In this document: positions 6,141 through 12,431 of the stretch, one piece after another | How the letters are laid out: each line of letters begins with the position of its first letter | How positions within the stretch are numbered: position 1 is the stretch's first letter | Assembly (NCBI GenBank): GCA_021814355.1 | Contig: JAKAIJ010000059.1 | Coordinates: forward strand, 1-12,431 | Length of the DNA stretch: 12,431 nt | DNA from: Acidobacteriota bacterium | GTDB taxonomy: Bacteria > Acidobacteriota > UBA4820 > DSQY01 | Reading direction: 5' to 3' | Notes under the pieces: generated by a model | What the model saw: only the letters and a program-made list of their open reading frames with translations | Database searches by the model: none | Told to the model about the DNA's origin: nothing | Made by a program: the position numbers and the translations under genes

Positions 6141-7481
6141 TCAGCTCTGGAGAAGGGTTTTCGCCATCTCCACGATCCCCGCCTCCATCTCGGCGCCAAG
6201 GGTATTCTTCACGGCGAAGAGCTGGAAGTAGAGGAGCTCGTTGAGGTCGCGCACGAGCGCCGTCTCACGCTCGGCCGCGGGCAGGGCGGCGAGGCTCGCC
6301 AGCACCTCCTCCACGGGCACCGCGCCCTCGGGGTCGAGGCCGAGGCCCGACAGGACGCTGCTCTTCGGTTCGAGCCCCTTGAAGAAGGCCGAGAGAATAA
6401 CCTCCGCCTTGATCCCGACCTCCACTTGGAGCGCCTGGAAGATGGTGGTGAAGACGCTGTTGTAGGCCTCGATGCGGGGCACCAGGGGCGCCCGCTCGGC
6501 GGTGCCCAGGGCCGGCGCCGCCGCGGCCGGGGCCGCCTCTTTGGTCTTGCGGACCGCCACGAGGCCCGCCGCCACCAGGGAGGCCACGGCCTTCTTGGCC
6601 TCCAGCTCGCCCACCTTGGAGCGCAGGACGACCTCCTGGACGGTGCGCTCACCCGTGACCTGGCCGAGCACCTGCTCCTCCTCGAAGGAGAGGGCCGTGG
6701 AGGCCGTCACGTCGTCCGTCACGAGGAGCACGGCGTCCATGGGGGGGAGCCGGTCCTGGAGCCGGCCCCACTCGTCAATGCGGCGGGTGGCCTCCATGAC
6801 GTAGCTCGTGGTGCTCATGGGCAGCTCGAGCACGAAGGGGGCGGTCACCTCGCCGTTCTGAAAGCGGAACCGCCCGCGGCCCAGCGTGAAGACGCGGAAG
6901 ATGACCTCCTCCACCGACTTTACCCACTCTTCGCGGAACTCGTCGGGGGTGAGTCCGGTCTGGGCGAGGAGGTCGCGCCCCACGTCGGCCCCGGGGGCCT
7001 CCAGGCGCCGCAGGCCCTCCACCAGGTCCTGCTCCGTGACGAACTGGCGGCGCAGGAGGTGGGCGGCAAGGCTCAGGCGGACGTCGCTCCCCGCCGCGTA
7101 GACCAGGTTCCCCGCCTTGAAGAAGAACCCCCAGCGGGACTCCTCCTGCACCTCAAGGATGCCGGTCTTCCGGCTGGCCGAGAGGAAGAGGAAGACGTCC
7201 GAGAGGGAGAGGACCGAGAGGTCGCCCTCGAACTGGACGTTCTCGGCGGCCCCGCGCGAGAAGTGGCCCTCCAGGATCCGGTCGAGGGTCTGGAACGCGG
7301 CGTAGCGGGCCAGGATCTGCGGAAGCTGGCCCGACTCCATGTCCACGAAGATAGGCGAGAGGACGAGGCACCCCGTGCGGACGTGCAGCACCGCCTCGCG
7401 CGCCTTCCCGAAGACCTCTTCCACGAGCTGCTTCGGGACGACGATGGAGCCGTCCGGCTCGATCGGCAGCGATTTGCGCAC
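6141..7481 (-). CDS. DUF4388 (PATAN-type) domain protein with AbrB-like N-terminus, 446 aa
   Basis: The start is GTG at 7481 with GGGGAGG 4 nt upstream. Residues 1-45 ('IEPDGSIVVPKQLVEEVFG', then 'VLHVRTGCLVLSP') resemble an AbrB/SpoVT-type swapped-hairpin module. Residues 84-190 carry the DUF4388 pattern: 'FEGDLSVLSLSDVFLFLSAS', then 'KTGILEV', 'FFFKAGNLVYA', and a helical tail. This domain occurs in gliding, two-component and small-GTPase-linked regulators, mainly in deltaproteobacteria and acidobacteria. A possible winged-helix-like segment lies near 265-315, then an Ala/Pro linker (about 318-328) and a helical C-terminal domain I do not recognise. It has no signal peptide or membrane segment, so it should be cytoplasmic. 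The gene converges on uvrC with 33 bp between stops and no clear terminator. It is probably regulatory; the partner is unknown. Confidence 0.8.
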   Translation of the reverse strand: MRKSLPIEPDGSIVVPKQLVEEVFGKAREAVLHVRTGCLVLSPIFVDMESGQLPQILARYAAFQTLDRILEGHFSRGAAENVQFEGDLSVLSLSDVFLFLSASRKTGILEVQEESRWGFFFKAGNLVYAAGSDVRLSLAAHLLRRQFVTEQDLVEGLRRLEAPGADVGRDLLAQTGLTPDEFREEWVKSVEEVIFRVFTLGRGRFRFQNGEVTAPFVLELPMSTTSYVMEATRRIDEWGRLQDRLPPMDAVLLVTDDVTASTALSFEEEQVLGQVTGERTVQEVVLRSKVGELEAKKAVASLVAAGLVAVRKTKEAAPAAAAPALGTAERAPLVPRIEAYNSVFTTIFQALQVEVGIKAEVILSAFFKGLEPKSSVLSGLGLDPEGAVPVEEVLASLAALPAAERETALVRDLNELLYFQLFAVKNTLGAEMEAGIVEMAKTLLQS

Positions 7482-7498
7482 GGGGCCTCCCCGTCCCG

Positions 7499-7527
7499 AA
7501 TGTACCTTGGCCCCCGCGGGGTGTCAA
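7499..7527 (-). promoter_or_regulatory. Predicted promoter of the DUF4388 gene
   Basis: On the minus strand a perfect TTGACA (7522-7527) lies 17 bp from TACATT (7499-7504, 4 of 6). The -10 box ends 17 nt before the GTG start, so the predicted leader is only about 11 nt and begins essentially at the ribosome binding site. It stands back to back with the anmK promoter, with 23 bp between the two -35 boxes. Confidence 0.65.
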
Positions 7528-7550
7528 TCGCAGCTTAACAGGCTGCTGGC

Positions 7551-7579
7551 TTGCCGGACACTCCGGGGTCGGATAGGAT
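7551..7579 (+). promoter_or_regulatory. Predicted promoter of anmK
   Basis: TTGCCG (7551-7556, 4 of 6) and TAGGAT (7574-7579, 4 of 6) are separated by 17 bp. The -10 ends 18 nt before the ATG, again implying a leader of about 12 nt. The same TAGGAT hexamer with 17-bp spacing appears in the predicted etfB promoter. Confidence 0.45.
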
Positions 7580-7597
7580 GGAGCCGGAGGAACCTTC

Positions 7598-8803
7598 ATG
7601 CTCTCGGCCATCCTCGAGAAGAAGGAGCGGCTCGTCATCGGGCTCATGTCCGGCACCTCCGCGGACGGGATTGACGCGGCCCTGGTGCGCCTCACGGGGC
7701 AGGGCCTCTCCACCCGTATCCAGCTCTTGGCCTTCGATGTGCTTTGCCTCTCGCCCGCCGTGAGGGAGCGCTTGCTGGCGGCCATGGGACCCGCAGGAAG
7801 GGGCAACCGCGACCTTTGCCTGCTCTCCTCCTACCTGGGCGAGCTCTTCGCCCACGCCTGCGGCCACATCGCCCAGAAGGCGGGGGTCCCGCTCGCCGAG
7901 GTGGACTTGGTTGGGCTCCACGGCCAGACCCTCTATCACCACCCGGCGCCCGAGGCCTTCCCCGGGTTCACCGTGACGGGCACCCTCCAGGTCGGGAGCG
8001 CGGCCGTCGTGGCCGAGCGGACCGGGCTCACGGTAGTCTCCGACTTCCGGTCGCGCGACATGGCCGTGGGCGGGCAGGGCGCGCCCCTGGCGCCCTACCT
8101 CGACTTCCTTCTCTACCACCACCGCGCCAGGGGGCGGATCGTGCTCAACATCGGGGGCATCGCCAACGCCACCTCCATGCTGGCGGACTCCTCGCTGGAG
8201 GCGGTGAGGGCATTCGACACGGGCCCCGGCAACTGCCTCATGGACGCCGCCGTGACCCACTACACCGGCGGAAAGCAGACCTGCGACACCGACGGGCGCA
8301 TCGCCCTATCGGGCAAAATCCACCGGGGGCTTCTCGAGGCCCTGCTCCGGCACCCCTACTTCCCCCTCCCGCCGCCCAAGTCGGCGGACCGGACGACCTT
8401 CGGCGCGGATTACCTGCGCGCGGCGCTGGCCGTTGCCCCGGGGATCTCGCCCCAGGACGTGGTGGCCACCCTCACGGCCCTCACCGCGCAAAGCATCGGC
8501 ACGGCGGTCCTGGAGCACTGCCTCCAGAGGGGCCGCTACGAGGAGATGATCCTCTCGGGGGGCGGCGCCAAGAATCCGGTCCTGGTCCAGGGGATTCGGC
8601 AGGCGCTTCCGAAGCTTTTCATCACCGACGCCGACGAGTACGACATCCCGGGCAAGGCGAAGGAGGCCGTGCTGATGGCGTTCCTCGCCCACGAGACGAT
8701 CCTGGGACGCGCCGGGAACGTCCCCGCGGCGACGGGGGCCAAGCGGCCCGTCGTCCTGGGCTCCGTCACGCCCGGCTCGCCTAAGGGCCTATCCGGGGAA
8801 TAA
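7598..8803 (+). CDS. anmK: Anhydro-N-acetylmuramic acid kinase, 401 aa
   Basis: AnmK uses ATP to open and phosphorylate 1,6-anhydro-N-acetylmuramic acid, giving N-acetylmuramic acid 6-phosphate in cell-wall recycling. The family motifs are all present: GLMSGTSADGIDAAL (15-29) for phosphate binding, LHGQTLYHHP, DFRSRD followed by MAVGGQGAPLAPYLD with D154 at the expected catalytic aspartate, NIGGIAN, and FDTGPGN from F206. A C-terminal SGGGAKNP motif completes the ATPase fold. The ATG at 7598 has GGAGG 7 nt upstream. The length is slightly above the usual 370-390 residues because of a short N-terminal and a loose C-terminal extension. No murQ is nearby. The next gene on the strand is a peptide-binding lipoprotein, which would suit uptake of wall fragments, but that link is inference. 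Confidence 0.96.
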   Translation: MLSAILEKKERLVIGLMSGTSADGIDAALVRLTGQGLSTRIQLLAFDVLCLSPAVRERLLAAMGPAGRGNRDLCLLSSYLGELFAHACGHIAQKAGVPLAEVDLVGLHGQTLYHHPAPEAFPGFTVTGTLQVGSAAVVAERTGLTVVSDFRSRDMAVGGQGAPLAPYLDFLLYHHRARGRIVLNIGGIANATSMLADSSLEAVRAFDTGPGNCLMDAAVTHYTGGKQTCDTDGRIALSGKIHRGLLEALLRHPYFPLPPPKSADRTTFGADYLRAALAVAPGISPQDVVATLTALTAQSIGTAVLEHCLQRGRYEEMILSGGGAKNPVLVQGIRQALPKLFITDADEYDIPGKAKEAVLMAFLAHETILGRAGNVPAATGAKRPVVLGSVTPGSPKGLSGE

Positions 8804-8806
8804 GGC

Positions 8807-8899
8807 ATGGTCGCGACGGAGGCCTTGGCGATGAAGGGGCCAGACCACCAGGGGAACTCAGGCGCGCCGCGCGCGCGGCCGCGCCCTATTTCCGGATAG
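8807..8899 (+). CDS. Possible 30-aa mini-ORF overlapping a dispersed repeat
   Basis: An ATG begins 3 nt after the anmK stop, in the same frame, and runs 30 codons to TAG at 8897, ending 10 nt before the next gene. A GGGGA stretch near 8795 could serve as a weak ribosome binding site, and translational coupling to anmK is possible. The middle encodes GPDHQGNSGAPR. The second copy of the repeat at the right edge keeps this frame open as GPDHRGNSGAPR; two of the three base differences are silent. I do not recognise the peptide. It may equally be non-coding repeat DNA. Confidence 0.25.
   Translation: MVATEALAMKGPDHQGNSGAPRARPRPISG
8836..8872 (+). repeat. 37-bp dispersed repeat, left copy
   Basis: Bases 8836-8872 match the reverse complement of 12395-12431 at 34 of 37 positions, with no gaps. 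The core AACTCAGGCGCGCCGCGC is identical. It lies between anmK and the peptide-binding lipoprotein gene. The sequence immediately to the right is an alternating CG-rich near-palindrome that could form a hairpin. Confidence 0.8.
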
Positions 8900-8909
8900 G
8901 CTCTAAGGC

Positions 8910-10436
8910 GTGAGCCGCGGCGCCGGCGCCCCCTTGAGACGTTTCGCCCCCTTCGCCCTCGCGTTGCTCCTGGCCTGCTCCCCGGCCCCGAGGAGGGCCG
9001 CCCTCGTGGTGGCCGTCGAGGAGGAGCCCTCCTCCATGGATCCCCGGGCCGGTTCGGACCAGGCCTCGGACCGGCTCTACCGCCTGCTCTACCGGGGACT
9101 TTTCAAGACCGGCCCCCGCCTCGAGGCCGAGCCCGACCTGGCGGCCTCCTGGGAGAGGCTGGATGCCATGCGCTACCGGGTGCTCCTTCGGCCGGGCGTG
9201 CGCTTCTCGGACGGCCGCCCGCTCACCGCCGCCGACGCCGTCTTCACCCTGCGCTCCCTTTTGAACGGCTCGGTCCCCTCCTACCGGCGCGGCGACCTGG
9301 AGCGGGTGGCTCGCGTCGCGGCCACCGGACCCCTCAGTCTGGAATTGACGCTGAAGGAGCCCTACGCGCCGATCCTCCACGCCCTGGACGTGGGGGTGGT
9401 CCCCGAGGGGACGTCGCCCCGGCCCGATCTTCCCCCGCCGGGCTGCGGCCCTTACCGCCTCCGGGAGCGCGTGACGGGCCAGTGGGTGATGCTGGAGGCG
9501 AACCCCTACGCCGACCCGCCGCCGCGCACGCCCACCCTCGCCCTGAAGGTGGTCCCCGATCCGGTGGTGCGCGGCCTCGAGCTGCGCCGCGGCAGCGCCG
9601 ACCTGGTGGTGAACGATCTGCCTCCCGACAGCGTGGCCTACTTCCGCCGCGCCGGGTACCTGGTGGTCCAGGCACCGGGCTCCAACTACGCCTACCTCGG
9701 GTTCCACTGTGGCCGCCCTCCCCTCGACCGCCCCGCGGTGCGCCACGCTCTGGCCCTGGCGATGAACCGGGGCGCCCTCCTCCGCCACCTCTACCGCGGC
9801 CTCGGGCGCGAGGCCACGGGGCTCCTCTGCCCCGAGAACTGGGCCTTCGAACCCGCCGAAGCGGCCCCCTACGACCCGGCACGCGCCGCCGCGCTCTTGG
9901 ATGCCGAGGGTCTCGTCCCAGGGCCCGGCGGAGTGCGGCTGCGGCTCCTCTACAAGACCTCCCAGAACAAGATCTCGCGGCTGCTGGCCGCGGCGGTGCA
10001 GCAGGACCTCCGCCGGGTGGGGGTGGAGGCCACGCTCGTCTCTCTCGAGTGGGGGACCTTCTACGGTGACATCCAGCGGGGGGACTTCGACCTCTTCGGC
10101 CTCACCTGGGTGGGGCTCGCCGACCCCGACGCCTTCCGCCTGCGGTTCGCCTCCGCCGCGGCGCCCCCCGCGGGGATGAACCGGGGACGCTACGCCAACG
10201 CCCGGGTGGACGCCCTCGTGGAAGCCGGGGCGCGCGAGGCCGACCCGCAGAAGCGGCGCGAGATCTACGCCGAGGTTCAGCGGATCCTCGCCCGGGAGAC
10301 ACCCTACGTGAGCCTCTGGTGGCCCGACAACGTGGCGGTGGGCCGTCCCGGGCTCGCCCCCTTCACGGTGCCTCCCGACGGCTCCTTCGCGTTCCTGGCG
10401 GGCGTAGGGTGGAACGGCGGCGCGCCGCCCCCTTGA
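8910..10436 (+). CDS. Family-5 peptide-binding lipoprotein of an ABC transporter, 508 aa
   Basis: This is a periplasmic solute-binding protein of the OppA/DppA/MppA type (SBP_bac_5), which captures peptides, and sometimes murein peptides or nickel, for an ABC permease. Residues 1-22 are a basic-then-hydrophobic leader ending in the lipobox L20-L21-A22-C23. The mature part has typical family stretches: 'SSMDPRAGSDQ' and 'LYRLLYRGLF' near the N-terminus, then 'RPGVRFSDGRPLTAADAVFTL', a 'YEPAEAAPYDPARAAALLD'-like segment in mid-protein, and 'RGRYANARVDALV...REIYAEVQRILARETPYVSLWW' near the end. The start is GTG at 8910; no later start keeps the lipobox, and the ribosome binding site is poor. No permease or ATPase genes follow, so it is an orphan binding protein here. 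It lies 106 bp after anmK and may share its transcript. Confidence 0.9.
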   Translation: MSRGAGAPLRRFAPFALALLLACSPAPRRAALVVAVEEEPSSMDPRAGSDQASDRLYRLLYRGLFKTGPRLEAEPDLAASWERLDAMRYRVLLRPGVRFSDGRPLTAADAVFTLRSLLNGSVPSYRRGDLERVARVAATGPLSLELTLKEPYAPILHALDVGVVPEGTSPRPDLPPPGCGPYRLRERVTGQWVMLEANPYADPPPRTPTLALKVVPDPVVRGLELRRGSADLVVNDLPPDSVAYFRRAGYLVVQAPGSNYAYLGFHCGRPPLDRPAVRHALALAMNRGALLRHLYRGLGREATGLLCPENWAFEPAEAAPYDPARAAALLDAEGLVPGPGGVRLRLLYKTSQNKISRLLAAAVQQDLRRVGVEATLVSLEWGTFYGDIQRGDFDLFGLTWVGLADPDAFRLRFASAAAPPAGMNRGRYANARVDALVEAGAREADPQKRREIYAEVQRILARETPYVSLWWPDNVAVGRPGLAPFTVPPDGSFAFLAGVGWNGGAPPP

Positions 10437-10439
10437 ACG

Positions 10440-10473
10440 CGAAGCGGGCGCGGCATAAGCCGCGCCCGCTTCG
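10440..10473. terminator. Perfect 15-bp hairpin between convergent genes
   Basis: GAAGCGGGCGCGGC (10441-10454) and its exact complement (10459-10472) enclose an ATAA loop, with one more C-G pair outside. It starts 4 nt after the peptide-binding protein stop and ends 21 nt short of the etfA stop on the other strand. It is probably a bidirectional terminator, although neither side has a T-tract. Confidence 0.7.
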
Positions 10474-10493
10474 AACCGCGCCCGGGCGTTCCG

Positions 10494-11471
10494 TCAGCCC
10501 TGGGCCTTGAGCGCCCGGGCCGCCTCGGTCATCTTCGGAACCACCTCGAAGAGGTCCCCTACGATCCCGTAGGTCGCTACCTTGAAGATGGGGGCCTCGG
10601 CGTCCTTGTTGATGGCGACGATCACCTTGGAGGTGGACATGCCCGCCAGGTGCTGGATGGCTCCCGAGATGCCGCACGCCACGTAGAGCGTGGGAGAGAC
10701 GACCTTCCCCGTCTGGCCCACCTGGTGCTCGTGGCCGATCCAACCGGCGTCCACCGCCGCGCGGGAGGCGCCCACGGCGCCGCCCAACACGCCGGCTAGC
10801 TCCTCGAGGATCTTGTAGTTCTCCGGACCCTTCATGCCGCGGCCGCCAGAGATGATGATGTCCGCCTCGGCCACATCCAGCAGGCCGCCCTCGGCCGCGA
10901 AGATCTTCTCCACGACGGATTTCACGTCGGAAGCCGCCACGGCGTGCTCGAGGGCGATTACCTCGGGGGTCCTCCCGTTTTCCGTCGCCGCGAAGACGTT
11001 GGGGCGCAGCGTCACCGCGAAGGGTTTTCCAGAGGGGGGAGTGACCGTGGCGTAGGCCTTGCCCGAATAGACTGGCCGGCGGAAGACGAGGCCGCCGTCC
11101 AAGGTGAAGGCGGTGACGTCGGAGAGGAGCCCGATCTCCAGGCGGGCAGAGACCCGCGGCGCCAGGTCCTTCCCCATGGCGGTGGCGGCGAAGAGCAGCG
11201 CTCCGACCCCGGACACCTGGGCCGCCTTCCCCACGGCGAGTCCGTAGGCGTCGGTGGAGTAGGCGGCGAAGATCGCGTCATCGCCCACGTACACTCGGTC
11301 CGCTCCGTGCCGCCCTGCCTCCCCGGCGAGGCCGGAAACGCCCTGGCCCAGGATCACCGCGGCCACGGAGCCGCCCGAGGCGTCCGCGAGGGCTCGCCCC
11401 ACGGAGAGGGCCTCGAGGGAGGCCTTCTTTACCTTGCCGTCGCGCTGCTCGACGAAAACCAGAACCTCCAT
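10494..11471 (-). CDS. etfA: Electron transfer flavoprotein alpha subunit, 325 aa
   Basis: EtfA holds the FAD that passes electrons from acyl-CoA and related dehydrogenases towards ETF:quinone oxidoreductase or other acceptors. The C-terminal FAD domain is complete: SGGRGMKGPEN (208-218), GASRAAVDAGW (234-244), VGQTGK (251-256), SPTLYVACGISGAIQH (259-274) and INKDAEAPIF (287-296). The N-terminal ETF domain (about 1-190) starts with EVLVFVEQ. The ATG at 11471 has GGAGG 6 nt upstream, and length is normal. It lies 24 nt downstream of etfB in the same operon, the usual order. Whether this pair is a simple or a bifurcating ETF cannot be settled here; no linked dehydrogenase, fixC-like or FeS gene is visible in the window. 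Confidence 0.97.
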   Translation of the reverse strand: MEVLVFVEQRDGKVKKASLEALSVGRALADASGGSVAAVILGQGVSGLAGEAGRHGADRVYVGDDAIFAAYSTDAYGLAVGKAAQVSGVGALLFAATAMGKDLAPRVSARLEIGLLSDVTAFTLDGGLVFRRPVYSGKAYATVTPPSGKPFAVTLRPNVFAATENGRTPEVIALEHAVAASDVKSVVEKIFAAEGGLLDVAEADIIISGGRGMKGPENYKILEELAGVLGGAVGASRAAVDAGWIGHEHQVGQTGKVVSPTLYVACGISGAIQHLAGMSTSKVIVAINKDAEAPIFKVATYGIVGDLFEVVPKMTEAARALKAQG

Positions 11472-11495
11472 GGCTGTCCTCCGTCCCGGCGCCGG

Positions 11496-12287
<792 letters not shown>

Positions 12288-12350
12288 GGGGCGGCCCTCC
12301 TTGCAGGCGTCCGGGTGCCGGGGTGCGCCGGCCCCGCGCGCGCGTCCGAG

Positions 12351-12372
12351 GCGCCCATCCTAGCATGGGCGC
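12351..12372. promoter_or_regulatory. 8-bp inverted repeat over the predicted etfB -10 box
   Basis: GCGCCCAT (12351-12358) and ATGGGCGC (12365-12372) are perfect inverted arms with CCTAGC between them. The repeat straddles the predicted -10 box, so it could be an operator; it could also be an RNA hairpin at the 5' end of the transcript. Confidence 0.4.
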
Positions 12373-12385
12373 GGCGCGCCGTCAC
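12357..12385 (-). promoter_or_regulatory. Predicted promoter of the etfBA operon
   Basis: On the minus strand GTGACG (12380-12385, 4 of 6) is 17 bp from TAGGAT (12357-12362, 4 of 6), the same -10 hexamer and spacing as predicted for anmK. The leader to the ATG at 12287 would be about 62 nt. The leader itself is very GC-rich, and I see nothing else in it. Confidence 0.4.
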
Positions 12386-12406
12386 GGGCGAGGGGCGCGG
12401 CGCGCC
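12367..12406. repeat. 14-bp direct repeat upstream of etfB
   Basis: GGGCGCGGCGCGCC occurs at 12367-12380 and again at 12393-12406, a 26-bp period. The left unit spans the spacer of the predicted etfB promoter. The right unit lies inside the dispersed 37-bp repeat. Low complexity (only G and C) lowers its significance. Confidence 0.5.
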
Positions 12407-12431
12407 TGAGTTCCCCCGATGGTCTGGTCCC
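12395..12431 (-). repeat. 37-bp dispersed repeat, right copy (may continue past the window)
   Basis: This is the inverted partner of 8836-8872 (34 of 37 identical). It sits 107 bp upstream of the etfB start and runs to the last base, so its true outer end is unknown. On the minus strand it keeps open the frame GPDHRGNSGAPR seen in the left copy. Confidence 0.8.

Noticed and set aside
6426..7538. Long plus-strand frame antisense to the DUF4388 gene
   Set aside because: It is His/Gly/Arg-rich with no recognisable motif and mirrors a gene with clear domain structure.
7744..8784. Long plus-strand frame within anmK in another frame
   Set aside because: It is an Arg/Pro/Gly-rich out-of-frame shadow of anmK, whose motifs are unambiguous.

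Overview
This is a GC-rich (roughly 70% by eye) bacterial chromosome segment made almost entirely of ordinary housekeeping and metabolic genes. I found no phage, insertion sequence, CRISPR array or obvious defence island. The organism is probably Gram-negative: there are two lipoproteins with clear lipoboxes, and an anhydro-N-acetylmuramic acid kinase. The DUF4388 (PATAN-type) protein, the Lys/Ala-rich H1-like mini-protein and the Thr-Tyr-Gly tRNA cluster leading into what is probably tuf would fit a deltaproteobacterial (Myxococcota/Desulfobacterota) or Acidobacteriota lineage. That placement is inference only.

Layout, left to right. Positions 1-717 hold a minus-strand tRNA operon: promoter, tRNA-Thr(TGT), tRNA-Tyr(GTA), tRNA-Gly(TCC), then a ribosome binding site at the very edge for a gene outside the window. 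The Tyr-Gly spacer is unusually long and carries a displaced copy of the 3' end of tRNA-Tyr. Diverging from the operon is a small lipoprotein gene (895-1437, +). It converges on an OPT-family transporter (1509-3578, -) across a strong hairpin. Next is an overlooked 36-residue Lys/Ala-rich protein (3937-4047, +) with its own near-consensus promoter and terminator. An RNA-structure-rich spacer and uvrC (4314-6107, +) follow. uvrC converges on a DUF4388 regulator-like gene (6141-7481, -), which is divergent from anmK (7598-8803, +). anmK is followed by a family-5 peptide-binding lipoprotein (8910-10436, +). A perfect hairpin separates that gene from the convergent etfB-etfA operon (minus strand, 10494-12287).

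Functionally the genes fall into translation (tRNAs), DNA repair (UvrC), envelope and peptide uptake or cell-wall recycling (lipoprotein, OPT transporter, AnmK, SBP) and electron transfer (EtfAB). No single pathway unites them.

The best leads for something undescribed are small. They are: a 37-bp dispersed inverted repeat (8836-8872 and 12395-12431) that could encode a conserved peptide; the tRNA-Tyr attachment-site-like footprint; the 36-aa basic protein; mutually exclusive hairpins before uvrC; and a recurring arrangement in which the predicted -10 box lies only 16-19 nt before the start codon.
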